A DNA stretch of 64,000 nt. Origin: Bactericera cockerelli. Taxonomy: Eukaryota; Arthropoda; Insecta; Hemiptera; Triozidae. The notes beneath the pieces were generated by a model, which was given only the letters and a program-made list of their open reading frames with translations, was not told the origin of the DNA and searched no databases. A program made the position numbers and the translations under genes. Of the stretch, positions 1 through 10,529 are shown piece by piece. The DNA is taken from NCBI GenBank assembly GCA_024516035.1, contig CM044964.1, positions 13,711,597 to 13,775,596 of the forward strand, read 5' to 3'. Each line of letters opens with the position of its first letter. Positions within the stretch are counted from its first letter, which is position 1.

Positions 1-719
1 TTTTAATTTATTAAAATTTAACAATTAAAATATTACTTGGTAATTAAATCAAAAAATGAAGTAGGTAATGAACCGATGTCATGTGCGGACCACGTCTTCA
101 CGTTATTTTTTGTGACGATATTTCCATTTGTTTTTATAATAAGATATAATTATCACAATAAAAGTAATCGGAAGGTATACCCGTCTTCAAAGTTAAGAAC
201 TGTGAAGAAGATTTGTCCAGTGGTTTTCAGATCTAAGTACCTACCTACGTATTATACAATTTTCACCAATTCGTGTTGAGGGTTGTGAGGGTGTATGTTG
301 AGGCCCACTGGGCAAGGCCACGGGTGTTTTCACTTTAGTTCTCTCTTAATAAATAGCGAGCCACAGAGCGAGAAGGAGATATATTTTCTATTATCTTTCC
401 TCTTTTTGTGTGCAAAGGTTCTCTCCCCTGGCTCTGTGGGCTTTGATGTTCCCGCGAAGCCTTGCGAGAATTGCATGGATCTAACAGGTTCTTTGTTATT
501 ATTTGCAAAGGCGTCTTGGGGGGAACTCTCGCCCAATATAGACCTTCCAGCTGATCGTCCAAAAACCTATCAGTTTGATCCACACAAAGTCTTTACACCC
601 CTTTCTCACAAAACCTATAATAGTATGGAACTTGCCCTGAAGAATGAGAAAATGGCGAGTACGATTTATGTTGAACTAGTAACAGTCATCTTTGTTATCA
701 GTGTTATTTGAGTTGACAT
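1..719. other. AT-rich sequence, no recognised gene
   Basis: No repeat or RNA gene is recognised here. An open frame of 138 codons lies at 295-711 on the plus strand. Its translation shows no domain I know, and the frame runs up to the first unit of the adjacent minisatellite, so I treat it as chance rather than a gene. Confidence 0.5.
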
Positions 720-1180
720 GGGTTAGATAGAAGCCATGCCTCAAGAATATAGGATTAGGTAAAATACATAGAAGGCCATGCCTCAAGAATATAGTAGGTT
801 AGGTAAAATACTAGAAGCCATGCCTCAAGATTAGTAGGTTAAGTAAAATACATAGAAGCCATGCCTCAAGAATATAGTAGGGTTAGGGATAATACATAAA
901 GGCAATGCCTTAGTTTATAGTAGGTTAAGGATAATACATAAAGGCAATGCCTTAGTTTATTAGTAGGGTTAGGTAATACATAGAAGGCCATGCCTCAAGA
1001 ATATAGTAGGTTAGGGTTAATACATAATATAAGGCAATGCCTCAGTTGTATAGTAGGTTCAGTTAAATGCATAAGGCCATGCCTTAAGAATATAGTTGGT
1101 TTAAAATACATTGAACCATCCTCAAGAATATGTAGGGTTAGGTAAAAAATAGTAGCCTGCCTCAAGAATAAGTATGTTTA
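720..1180. repeat. Minisatellite, ~42-bp unit, about 11 copies
   Basis: The motif GAAGCCATGCCTCAAGAAT followed by a TAGTAGGTTAGGTAAAATACATA-type spacer recurs at about 730, 771, 814, 855, 896, 940, 981, 1027, 1072, 1112 and 1150. Units are 40-46 bp. Two variants exist: CCATGCCTCAAGAATATAG, and CAATGCCTTAGTTTATAG in the middle of the array. The last copies at the 3' end are the most degenerate, as expected for array edges. Confidence 0.9.
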
Positions 1181-1697
1181 CAAAGATAGTAATACATAAT
1201 GCAAACCATATACATAGAATAATTACCAATAATAATGGCATATCAAAAAATCCCTCAATATGTACGGTACTTCGAATGTTGCACTGGGCCGAATCGTTCG
1301 GTGACCTTTTTTACCTGAAATCGAAAACCTTTTTCATAAACCTTTTTGGGCCGAATCGTAATGCGCCCCTTGGAGATCCCCTGCCCTGACCAGTTGTAAG
1401 GGACTTAGGGACCCTGAAGCTAGTCTGACTGGTTGTGTTAAACTCTAGACTCTGGGAAGGTAGATTGTGCGCTCTCGCCTTCTCAAAGGTCTTGTGTAAC
1501 ATTTCTCTTTGCACGTACAACTATTCCTCCTAGTAGATAGATACCTGTACAATACTTGCTGAAAAAAAGAGATAATAATAAAAATAACGCCTTATTATAA
1601 CTGCCCGATTAAGACTACTAAAGTCCCATTATTCCAGCAGTAAGCCCAAGACACATTATTATGTGGTAAAAATCCCAAATGGGAGGATAACTTGTCA

Positions 1698-1780
1698 TGT
1701 CCCGGCTGGGTTTTGAACCCACGACCTCTGTAATCTCTGGATTCACATAGTGCCGCCTTTACCACTGACCTATTGGGACA
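1698..1780 (-). repeat. tRNA-like element (SINE head or tRNA pseudogene)
   Basis: Read on the minus strand, this 83-nt stretch begins TGTCCC and ends GGGACA, which pair as an acceptor stem. It carries a D-loop-like AGTGGTA and a B-box-like GGTTCAAAACC in a T-arm-like stem (TGGG/CCCA). The middle is too long for a normal anticodon arm and no clean 7-nt anticodon loop can be drawn. It is therefore more likely a tRNA-derived SINE head or pseudogene than a working tRNA gene. Confidence 0.55.
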
Positions 1781-1880
1781 GAGATAATCAAGGCAATGGT
1801 TTTTTGCACTGTCAAGATATCTAAAAGAATCTAGTAGGTACTTAGTTTAGATATACATATTATATTTTCTCATGTTTCTG

Positions 1881-1950
1881 CTCTGCACAAGAATCGAATC
1901 TGCAACCTCGTGGTTGTAAAGTAGGGCATATTGGCGTCCTCAGTCCTTCA
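1881..1950 (-). repeat. tRNA-like SINE head fragment
   Basis: Minus-strand reading gives GAAGGACTGAGGACGCCAA near the 5' end and a B-box-like AGATTCGATTC near the 3' end, spaced as in a tRNA. No acceptor-stem pairing is visible. Likely a degenerate tRNA-derived SINE. Confidence 0.4.
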
Positions 1951-1959
1951 CAAAATTCG

Positions 1960-3650
1960 TTTCATCTTGCTCCTCCACAGTTCATGATGGTTCTCATAAT
2001 ACGAGAAAAAAAACCTAAAATGATTTTCAAAGATATAATATACTATCCAAACATATAAAACCAAATTAGATCCTTGACCAATAATAATAGGCTTCAGAAA
2101 CTTTAGGTCTCAGCATATTGTCAATCTAAAACCGCCCACCCAAAATCACCAGAATGGTCTGAAAATGGAAATATAATTTGAACAAGATAGCTGAGAATCT
2201 TTAAAAAATACTTAATAGGAAAGTTAGAATAACATTTTCTATAATTTTTACCAATTATACCTATTGATATAACTAATAATAATATTCGTGTTGTGTGTAG
2301 GCAGGTATAATATCTTATTTGTCTACAGTGCCACACTATATATACTGATGCACACTAAAGATGTTCTGATGTTTTTTATTGCAACATTTTATCTCGCTGC
2401 CTTAGAAATTCACCAAATGGCTAGTATTCGAAAATGTTTTCAATTCAAGTTCTGTTTCAAGTTTTAGATAAGGAGTGAATGCTGTGAGCGAACTTGGGGG
2501 AAAAAGTTTGTGTATAACCTGTTTTGCAGCTGGCTGAGTTATGTTGGTATTGCTGGTCATAATAATCATGTATGGCGTTTTGCCTGTGTTGCTCAGAGTA
2601 TAATATCTGGATCTAAGAGATTGTGGAGTGTGATAGCGTTTGACTGTTGGTACTTTTGTTATACTGACTTGTCTATTCAACTTGGATGATGAGTTTAGGG
2701 GTCTTCATTAATCTCGTAAAAAAATCAATAACACTTATTTAGATACTGCCCGATTTGGACTCAAGGGTAAATATTGATACCATTTGTGGTTTAAGTCTCA
2801 AATGAACGATGAAAAATTCATGCATTGGTGAGATTCGTATCTACAGATCCCCATGCTACCTGGATAACCAGACTCTTTTATCAGTGAGAAGATTTCGCCA
2901 AGTTATCCAGGGTCTGAGCAAATAACTTTTGTAGGAACCACGGACATGGAAAAAACCGTGTTGAAAAAATAAGTAAATAATAAATGCTCCTAAAAATGAG
3001 TGTTTTATGACATAACTAAACTTCATGTTTAAATTGCTTTTACCTGCCGCACATTAGCTGACCATTGTCTTTTGGGTTCAGTATGTAGGAACGGTATTTT
3101 CTAGTTTACGAAACCATTTAGAGCCAGCCCTACCTTTTAACACACTGACGGGCGGATCTTGATGAACCTTTTGTTATTATCATCATACTTGCTTTTATTT
3201 CTTTGGCTTTCTTTTGTAATTCTGAATTTGCCGACAGTTTTATGGCACCTTCATAGCTAACTCTTTCTTTTGGAACTTACAGGACCTACCTTTGTTTAGG
3301 AATTACATTTGGAATTTAAACAATATTTTTGTTTAAAAGGTATAATGTGAAGTAAGCATACATGTCGACCCTGTTGGTTAGTAAAATATGGTGCATGCAG
3401 AAAGCTAAACTACTACCAATTTCAATTGGGTTTTTTGGTGTGCCATTTTTTTACTACTTATTCGTCCTATAATTCAATACAATACAAGCAAATACAATAC
3501 AATACTCCTAATATCCTGCGAGAATGAGACTGAAGAGTCCTTTTAGTTCCTAACATTGGTTTTTTAGTTAGGGAAAAAAGGTGTCCTGAACTAACATAAT
3601 CTTTAAAACTTGTGAAGATAGTATAGTATTGCTTAAAAATACTTATTTAT
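1960..3650. other. AT-rich sequence, nothing recognised
   Basis: No gene, tandem array or recognisable mobile element is seen. Short open frames on the minus strand (2121-2336, 2402-2680) have no features I can identify. Confidence 0.45.
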
Positions 3651-3656
3651 GCGTTT

Positions 3657-3799
3657 ACCGACCTCAGTTGCTTGATCGATAAGGCGGCGGACTTGTAACC
3701 TGAAGGTCGGTGGTTCAAGTCCTGGTTTCAGCGTAGATATAGTAAAGCGAGTTTGAGTAGTTTTGATATCACGAAAGGGATTTTAAAAAATATGATAAC
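3657..3799 (+). mobile_element. SINE-A copy (tRNA-derived)
   Basis: Near full length. The head starts ACCGACCTCAGTTGCTTGAT and has an anticodon-loop-like CTTGTAA and a B box GGTGGTTCAAGTCC. The body has AGTAAAGCGAGTTTGAGTAG and the tail GATATCACGAAAGGGATT, ending at TATGATAAC. The same order of modules recurs at 6673, 9609, 25758, 35477 and 44105, which defines the family. Pol III promoter boxes and head homology mark it as tRNA-derived; the CTTGTAA loop is like that of tRNA-Thr(UGU), which is suggestive only. Confidence 0.85.
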
Positions 3800-4420
3800 C
3801 AACTATTTATTCGTTTCACTAAAACATAAGAAGTCTAATTAACTTAACTGAAAGAGAAAACGAACATAGCCACCACTTTATTCCTAGAAACAGGTACCAT
3901 TGTACACCACGCAAGTGTACTGATAGGGAGGTACACTTTAATTCGCGTGACCACTTAATCTTCACGCCAAATATCCTGTGCTCATTCGCATTAAAACGTT
4001 TCTTTCAAAACCGTGAAATAACATAAAATCGCAAAAAACCGCTGTTCAAATGAATGTGGCACAGTTCTCTGTATCTCGTGAGAGGGTGCCATTTGCGACT
4101 CTTTTGTTTTGTCAATATTTGCTGGGTGGTCTTTCCGGCGAAATAATAGAATATTTAGAAACGTAGCGCAGTATTAATTGAATCATTAGGTATACACGCT
4201 TTTTGTTTTACGTAAAGTTAAGATACATGAAGCCTTTCTTGTTGCTGAGCTATGAAACAGCAGCTAGTTAGGAGGTACTCTCGATCTAAACTCTTGTGGT
4301 CTGTGTGGTTGTTTGACCTCCTATTTGATTGGTGAGAAGTGAGCCAGTGCTTCCTATTTCGGTGCTGGATCAACACAGGTGCCTCTTAAAAACAACTGTA
4401 CCTAACCAAATTATAAAAAA
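3800..4420. other. Unrecognised intergenic sequence
   Basis: No tandem repeat, RNA gene or mobile element recognised. Confidence 0.4.
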
Positions 4421-4423
4421 ATG

Positions 4424-4472
4424 TAAGCTCTGGGGTTCGAACCCGGAATAACTGAGTTATTCGTGGGCTTAA
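4424..4472 (-). repeat. tRNA-like fragment (T-arm)
   Basis: A palindromic B-box-like GGGTTCGAACCC lies in a possible T arm. Only about 49 nt look tRNA-like, so this is a fragment at most. Confidence 0.25.
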
Positions 4473-4474
4473 TC

Positions 4475-5915
4475 TTATTATGTAGACCCGTGGCGAAGCA
4501 TGAGAAAGCGACTAGTATGAAGTAAGTGTGCTAATAGCAAACAATGATGATTTCTGTTTAACCGTAGACCCATGACAATGGACTCATAAAGCACGCCAGA
4601 ATCTTGTCTCCACAGTGAACCACTCACAATAGAGAACCTAAAATCCCCTCCCTCTTCCTCAACTTTGAAGTCCAACGGCCCCATCGATCAAAAGTACGAG
4701 AAACGCACAACGGGCCCATTTATCAAAAGTTCGTAAAATAGGAGTTGTTGTGTTTTCATTATTTAGTGCCCTGAAGATTGGATTAAAAGTTCACAATGTA
4801 AATGTAACATTTTTCTTTATGGCTGTCTGTAACTGTAACAAAATTTTACATAACTGTATATTACATCATTTTACTGTAACAAGTAACTTTCCATGACATT
4901 CAGGTATACTATTCAGGTAGATAAAGAGGTGCCATATTAAACTGTTAGCCTAATGGGACTCCCTGTCTCTAGCCGGCATCGGCAGTCTAAATAAACCAGT
5001 ACTATAATATACTACGCCTCCAAGGTCACAGAAATTAGTTATATATTTTGCGATCGGTTATATTACTTCCGAGAAATTTCTAATATTAGAAATCGAAACT
5101 ATTTTCTCCAGTTTAGCAGACGAAATGGATAACTCGTTGTAAGTCTCTCTTTTAAAAATAAATAATAACTAAAATTTAACTAACTTGGGATTTTAACCAA
5201 AACAAACTGAAAAAATCCAGTACACCCTGTAGAAGTGAGAGCTGAAAAACACCAGCAAAATCCTTGTTTTTCGTAAAACAATAATTCCTTAAACATGCAA
5301 TGGCTTATGCAAATGAGAGGCTCCACAAGTTTTTGGCAGGAAACATTAGCTATTAAAATAGTCGAGATAAACCCATTGTTGCTTTAGAATTAAAGCTGTC
5401 GAATTTTTACAGGAAAATGTTGTGTATGTAAAGCGCTGAATTCCTTAAACGATGTTTTTGTTAAAACCTTTTTCTAAAACTGAATTACGAGTTGAGTTGA
5501 AAGTGAGTGAGTGAGTGAGTTTGCACTTACCTACACTTACAGAATCTGTTCATTTAGAATTTAGAGGTACATTACCCTTTGACATGGAAGTCTACAAGAT
5601 AAATTATCATAAAGAGACAGGAAAAAATTTATTCCATAAAATATATAAGACCTGTTTGACTGCTGGAGTAAAAGGACTTTTCAGTCTTACCTCGGCAGTG
5701 TAAACAAGGTATTTATATTATATTCTGTTCTTAAAAATACTCAAGGACGGGAAATTTTTATCGAAGACCGAGAAAAACAATCTTGAAAATAATGAAAAAA
5801 ATCATTACGAGTGTTCTTCTATCAACGACAAAGGCAAGTAATGAGCTAAAAAGAATTTATACACGAATAAAGAAAAATAATATACCTACCAAGGATATTG
5901 GTGGTTGTTGAAGGA
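4475..5915. other. AT-rich sequence, nothing recognised
   Basis: Apart from a short GTGAGTGAGTGAGT run near 5503-5519, no structured repeat or gene is seen. Confidence 0.4.
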
Positions 5916-6470
5916 AAGAGAGAGAGAGAGAAGGAAAAATAAATGACAAATAAGTATTCCTCGATTCAATATTTATTGTTTAGTGTATGGAATGAAAGAA
6001 AGATGTATTATAAAGCAAGAGAAGAGAAAGAAAGAGGCAAACAGAGTGAGAGAGAGAGGAAGAAAGAGACATTAATGTAAGAAAGTAAAGGAAATGAAGT
6101 TCTGTGCAAAGAAATAGAACGGAAAAGATCGAGGAAGTGCGAAAGTAGGCGAAGGAGAGGAGGTTAAGGAGAATATTAATTAAGTAAATGAATAAGAAGA
6201 TAGATAGGAAGAGGAACGGGCGAAGGAAATAAGAAGGGAGATAGAAAGTGGAAAGAGAAGGAGATGGAGAGGTTGAGAAGAGATTTATAGAGTGTATATT
6301 AATTAACAAAATGAGAAAATAGGAATGAAATAAAAACAGATATATGGGAAATAGAAGGGAAGGAGAAGTGAGAATGGGAGGGAGATTAATTAACCAAATG
6401 TGAAAATAGGAATGAGGGAAAAAACAGTGACCATGTAAATGTAGGCGAACAAAGTTTGCTGCAATCCACC
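5916..6470. repeat. Degenerate purine-rich (GA/GAAA) tract
   Basis: Starts with a short pure GA run (5917-5932) and continues as GAAAGAGAGG-type purine-rich sequence on the plus strand. The 164-codon minus-strand open frame here (5980-6474) is rich in Leu, Ser and Phe, exactly what the complementary CT tract would give, so it is not a gene. Confidence 0.75.
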
Positions 6471-6672
6471 ACATACTGGAAAGTACATTGGATTGCAGGA
6501 ACTAATAAATATTAAATGAAGGATGTGTATGTTTATTGAAAATATAATATTGGAAAAAGAAAAAAAAAGTTAAATGGTAGGAAACATTAGAAAATAATAA
6601 TGTAGAAAGAAGAAACATAAAAGTAAAAAAAATTCTCGAAGATAAGAACAAAACATGTTTTTAAAAAGGTTT

Positions 6673-6817
6673 CATATATTATTGTGGTAATCACTTTCGT
6701 GATGTCACAACTACTCAAACTCGGTTCAACTAAATCCACGCTAAAAACGGAACTGGAACCACCGACCGCCAGGTTACAAGTCTGCCACCTGATCGATCAA
6801 GCTACTGAGGTCGGTTT
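6673..6817 (-). mobile_element. SINE-A copy (tRNA-derived), minus strand
   Basis: Reverse-oriented SINE-A. On the plus strand it reads TAATCACTTTCGTGATGTCA, then CAACTACTCAAACTCGG, then the inverted B box, and ends at CTACTGAGGTCGGTT. Head and tail are both present. No clear target-site duplication was found. Confidence 0.85.
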
Positions 6818-6988
6818 AAAAAAATATATATACGAAGAACTACAGGGTCTTTACTTGGAAGTGGAATTGATTTGTGCGTATGTCTGTGTGTGGCGCGTGT
6901 GAGAAGAAGACAGTAGGTACCTGACCGAGAAGCTCTTTGGGAAATTAAAGTGGTAAATGTACATGTACAGCTAATGTACGTACTGTAT

Positions 6989-7112
6989 GTGTGTTTATAT
7001 GGTTTGGGTCCCTCTTTGTTATGTAATTACGTGTTTATATGATTTGGGCCCTCTTTGTTATGTATATATGTATACGTGTGTTTATATGGTTTGGGCCTCT
7101 TTGCTGTCTCCC
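6989..7112 (+). repeat. Three-copy tandem repeat, ~40-48 bp
   Basis: The unit GTGTTTATATGGTTTGGGCC followed by CTCTTTGTTATGTA occurs at about 6991, 7031 and 7079. Spacers vary by a few bases. It is followed directly by a CT-rich stretch. Confidence 0.75.
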
Positions 7113-7124
7113 TCACTACATATT

Positions 7125-7440
7125 TGTACTATCTTCCTCTCTTTCTCTCTGTATATTTCCCTTCTGTCAATCCATTTCTCTTTCTGTTTTTCAATTGTTT
7201 CCCTATTTCTCTCCTTGTGACAAGGAAGGATAACAGGAATAAGTTCCTAGCTAGCTGATTCTCTCTCTCTCCCTCTCCCTCTCTATATCCCTTCCTCTCT
7301 CTAGAGAAAAGGAAGCAGGGAGTTCTCTCTATAACTTTCACTTTAATCTGCTGACATCCTTGTATTATATCTTTCTCTCTCTATGTTTACCTTCTTGACT
7401 CTTGAGGTGAAAGAGAGAGAGAGAGGGAGGGAGAGGAGAC
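7125..7440. repeat. CT-rich low-complexity tract with strand switch
   Basis: Mostly TCTCTC/TTCCCT pyrimidine sequence from 7125 to 7385. It switches near 7405 to a purine run, GAAAGAGAGAGAGAGAGGGA. A composite microsatellite; no gene. Confidence 0.7.
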
Positions 7441-7462
7441 ATTCTTTGTACTCATGGAGGAG

Positions 7463-7620
7463 GTCACCGTGGTCGAGTGGACTAGCGCGCTGGCTCCCAC
7501 GCAGTCCACACACAGTGACCTGGGTTCGAATCCCAGCAGAAGTAATTTTTTTTGCTCTGTCCTTGGATATCCGGGGTCCACTATTAATACCTCTTGTGAG
7601 GACAATTGAGTAGTCAGTTG
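7463..7620 (+). mobile_element. SINE-D copy (tRNA-like head)
   Basis: The head reads GTCACCGTGGTCGAGTGGAC, with a B box GGGTTCGAATCCCAGC at 7521-7538. The region between the boxes is long, as in class II (Ser/Leu-type) tRNAs. A second copy lies at 34165-34300 on the minus strand. Similarity continues past the head (GCTCT...GGGGTCCACTAT here), so this is a SINE family rather than an isolated tRNA pseudogene. Confidence 0.7.
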
Positions 7621-7758
7621 TGTGAGTAACGACCAGTGGGGGCATTACGAGCAAGCAATGAATATTTTGGCCGAATTATGTTACAAGGAGTGTTGTAGTA
7701 CTGTGACAAAAGTTGGGACATAATAACAGTAAATAACACAAGGCAAAGTAAATATAAC

Positions 7759-7965
7759 GTGCACTGGTAGTCAAGTGGTTAACGCGCTAGTCTGGTAATC
7801 CAGGTAGTGTAGGGATCCGTTGGTTCGAATCAGTGCCTGAACTTTTCATCTAATTTGAGTTTGTGTCCACATTTTAATAAGACTCTGAGGGTTAGGTGGT
7901 ATAAAATGCTTTGAGCATTACCCTCGCCTGGTGGTTACCTTCCACTAAAGAGTGTTATTATTATT
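7759..7965 (+). mobile_element. SINE-B copy (tRNA-derived)
   Basis: The head starts GTGCACTGGTAGTCAAGTGG and its B box is GTTGGTTCGAATCAG. The body holds AATAAGACTCTGAGGGTTAG and the 3' part CGCCTGGTGGTTACCTTCC, followed by CACTAAAGAGTGTTATTATT. Module order matches copies at 28903 and 49280. The long stretch between the anticodon-like region and the B box resembles a class II tRNA. Confidence 0.85.
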
Positions 7966-7980
7966 AAATAACATACATAT

Positions 7981-8260
7981 CCATGGAGCAAGTGGAAGAA
8001 TGAGAGGAGGAGAAGAAGTAGGAAGAGGAGAAAAAGGAGGGAGACAAAAGGATGAGAGGAGAAGGAAGATGAAAGCAAATTTAATTATGAAAAATGTAAT
8101 TGCTCGGGGGTGAAATGTTGCCTGGCCCTCTCCTGCATTTTCTGTCCTGATGGGGAGGAGAAATTTAATCCTTGATACTCTGGGGAGGGAGAGGGAGGAG
8201 GGGAGAGGAGGTGGGAGTGGCGACTTTAGAGAACAGAGGGTGTGGATATTGCATATAGAT
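7981..8260 (+). repeat. GGA/GAA-rich low-complexity tract
   Basis: Two purine-rich blocks (about 7990-8080 and 8150-8220) flank a less biased spacer. The short minus-strand open frame over the second block is a by-product of the tract. Confidence 0.5.
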
Positions 8261-8540
8261 AACCACTATAACAAGATAACAAGAGATATCGGGAGGAGTA
8301 GAAGAAAGATCAAGATAGTGTAGTAGTGCTTTATTTTGACTGTCGGCTCGAGACAAGAAAACCCACTACGCTAACAGTTTAATAAAGCACCTCTTTATTT
8401 ATTGTATATTTTTAGATGATTTTACAGGTATGATAGGTAAAGGAGAAAGAGAGACAGAAGGGAGGGTAGAGCTATAGAGAAAGGAGGAAAATACAAGGGC
8501 TCTGACTTGTATTTTTGGGGAGATAGAAAGATGGAAAGGC

Positions 8541-8748
8541 TGGGTGAGGTTAATATGGGTAGCTGGTACGATTCCCAGCGAATGCGGAGGGTAAAACCCC
8601 CGTCCTTATCCAGGACGTTAAATCAAATAGAATCGTTGGCGTTAGGAAGGGCCATGTGCCAAAATGTGCCAAAACCAACCAACCTCAACCATGAGGTTTG
8701 AACAACGTCGACCCTGCTTGAGCGGGATAAGACAGAGTAGAAGAAGAG
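8541..8748 (+). mobile_element. SINE with core domain and GAA-ended LINE-like tail
   Basis: Begins in a core-like segment, CTGGGTGAGGTTAATATGGG, also seen in the 5S-headed SINE at 51917. It ends with ACAACGTCGACCCTGCTTGA, then GCGGGATAAGACAGAGTAGA and AGAAG. This tail matches the short insertion at 52567 with about one mismatch in 45 positions. The sequence upstream (8497-8540) may be a decayed 5S-derived head (GGGCTCTGACTTGTATTTTT), but that match is weak. Confidence 0.65.
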
Positions 8749-8879
8749 AGATGGGAAGGGAGGAGGGAGAGGCTTAAGTGGAAATATGTAAGGACGGCAC
8801 AAAATCGGAGTATAAAATGAAAAGTTCAACTTTCTTATTTTAATAAATTAATAATTACAATGAAAACATCTTTTTTGTT

Positions 8880-9060
8880 CTAATTCAGAAAGTGAGAGAG
8901 AGGGAGAGAGGGTACGATTAGAAAAAGAGAAAAGGATAAGGGATATGAAGAGAGGAAAAATTGAGGCCAGAGAAAGAGCGAAGGGAGGGAAAATTTGACT
9001 TAAATATGATAACGAAGTTTGCAAAGTGAAAGCAAGGGGTGATGAAATCATTTTTCAAAG
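8880..9060 (+). repeat. GA-rich low-complexity tract
   Basis: AGAGAGAGGGAGAGAGGG followed by degenerate purine-rich sequence. No gene. Confidence 0.5.
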
Positions 9061-9204
9061 AAACTGAAGAAAAAAATCATGTTTTCAAACTTGTTAAAAA
9101 AATTATTCCTTCATCGCCTCTGCAGCCCGAAGGAAAATATTATCCTGTTTGATATTAGGGAGGATTAGGAGTTGAGGGAAAAAAGAGAGCTGTAAGTTTT
9201 GACT

Positions 9205-9468
9205 CTGATATTCTTAACATCCAATATTAAGGGCTGCTGATATTCTTAACATCCAATATGTATTAAGGGCTGCTGATATTCTTAACATCCAATATTAAGG
9301 GCTGCTGATATTCTTAACATCCAATATGTATTAAGGGCTGCTGATATTCTTAACATCCAATATTAAGGGCTGCTGATATTCTTAACATCCAACATTAAGG
9401 GCTGCTGATATTCTTAACATCCAATATTAAGGGCTGCTGATATTCTTAACATCCAATATTAAGGGCTG
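9205..9468 (+). repeat. Satellite-like array, 32/36-bp unit, 8 copies
   Basis: TGATATTCTTAACATCCAAT with a GGGCTGC linker repeats eight times with almost no divergence. Copies 2 and 4 carry a 4-bp extension (AATATGTATTAA instead of AATATTAA), giving 36-bp units among 32-bp units. One copy has AACATTAA. Near-identity of units points to recent amplification. Confidence 0.95.
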
Positions 9469-9473
9469 AGTTA

Positions 9474-9606
9474 TGAAATAGGGTTACAAGAAAGATATAA
9501 CATTGACCGTCCCTCAAGTCGGGAGATTCAACCAATCCAAGCGCAGTATGGTCCGGCTTAAGGGACGTTCTGACTTATCTTGTTGTAATTTGTAATCCTA
9601 TTTTAC
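9474..9606. mobile_element. Palindromic MITE, family shared with 46795-46998
   Basis: The ends GAAATAGGGTTACAAG and TTGTAATTTGTAATCCTATT are inverted copies of each other. The interior holds CCCTCAAGTCGGGAGATTCA followed by ACCAATCCAAGCGC. The reverse complement of 46880-46985 has the same interior (CTCAAGTCGGAGTTTCAACC, AATCAAAGCG). The 3' end carries a SINE-A insertion. No transposase coding capacity. Confidence 0.7.
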
Positions 9607-9608
9607 TA

Positions 9609-9759
9609 GTATTTATCATATTTGTGTTAATCACTTTCGTGATATCACAACTACTCAAACTCGATTTACTAAATCTACGCCGCTGAAACCAGGACTTGAA
9701 CCACCGACCTCCAGGTTACAAGTAGGCCGCTTTATCGATCAAGCTACTGAGGTCGGTTG
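9609..9759 (-). mobile_element. SINE-A copy with 11-bp target-site duplication
   Basis: Full-length reverse-oriented SINE-A, with tail TTAATCACTTTCGTGATATC and head ending CTACTGAGGTCGGTT. It is bounded by perfect 11-bp direct repeats CTATTTTACTA at 9598-9608 and 9760-9770, the expected trace of LINE-mediated insertion. The target lies in the end of the MITE at 9474-9606, so the SINE is younger than that MITE. Confidence 0.9.
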
Positions 9760-9966
9760 CTATTTTACTATTCAGGCCTTAGTTGTTTACTGAAGGGCAG
9801 CAAAAGTCATTAGAATCCAAAAGGCTCCAAAGGGAAGAAAGGTTACACAAAAACATATCGCAATACTTTAATATTTAAAAAAAAAAAATTGTCATTGAAA
9901 AGGCACTAAAAACTAACAAATCTATATCAAGCAAACCCTAGAACAATTCTTCGGTCATACGCAACT

Positions 9967-10043
9967 GTGTGCCCCCGGTGGTTATCGAACCCGCGACCCT
10001 CAGGTGTAGAGAAGGGTGCGCTATCCTTTTGGACAACACGGGT
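9967..10043 (-). repeat. tRNA-like element
   Basis: Minus-strand reading gives CCCGTGTTGTCCAAAAGGAT, a D-arm-like AGGATAGCGC, an anticodon-region CTTCTCTACACC and a B box CGGGTTCGATAACC. Box spacing is tRNA-like but the acceptor ends pair poorly. A SINE head or tRNA pseudogene of a type not seen elsewhere in the window. Confidence 0.5.
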
Positions 10044-10525
10044 GGTTGCCGGGTTTGTTTGCTTTCCACTTTGACATTTCCTCCCCCTCCCCCACCGAGT
10101 TTGTTATCTCCCTAGTGATCCCACAGGAAAATTAATAGTCCTGGGTTCTGACTCACTGGAACACGAGAATGATGATTGTGATGACTGCCCCGGTCTCATC
10201 AGGGAATCTCAGGAGAGGGGTGACGGCGAGGTGTGCATAAAAGATTAGATAGTGGGGACCGTAGCTTTTTTATGTGCCTGTAGGACAGGACTGTAAATAG
10301 AAGGGTCTGAGCACTGGTATAATATGCCTGTCTTCGTATAGTATACGGTATACTGTATAATTATGTAAATTATATACCCTTAATTTTGTTGGCTTTTTGT
10401 TAACCGCTTGGTATGTAGTAGGCTGGAATATTACAATCAGCCCCCACCAAAAAAACCTAAACTGACTGCAAAAAGATCCCACGACTATTGTATTTATTTA
10501 AATAAAATTCAGTTTTAAATGTAAA
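10044..10525. other. Unrecognised intergenic sequence
   Basis: No tandem repeat, RNA gene or known mobile element is seen. Confidence 0.4.
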
Positions 10526-10529
10526 CCTA

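Noticed and set aside
295..711. 138-codon frame, the longest outside low-complexity DNA near the start
   Set aside because: No recognisable domain and no splice or promoter context; runs up to the edge of a minisatellite.
1698..1780. Functional tRNA gene
   Set aside because: The acceptor ends pair, but no proper anticodon arm can be formed.
5980..6474. 164-codon minus-strand frame resembling a membrane protein
   Set aside because: Leu/Ser/Phe composition comes from a degenerate purine tract on the other strand.
7463..7545. Functional class II tRNA gene
   Set aside because: Acceptor ends do not pair and a second copy with matching downstream sequence shows it is a SINE family.
8497..8540. 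5S-derived head on the 8.5-kb SINE
   Set aside because: The match to the 5S 3' region is too weak to claim without an alignment.
9205..9468. CRISPR array
   Set aside because: Units are contiguous with no unique spacers, and the setting is eukaryotic.
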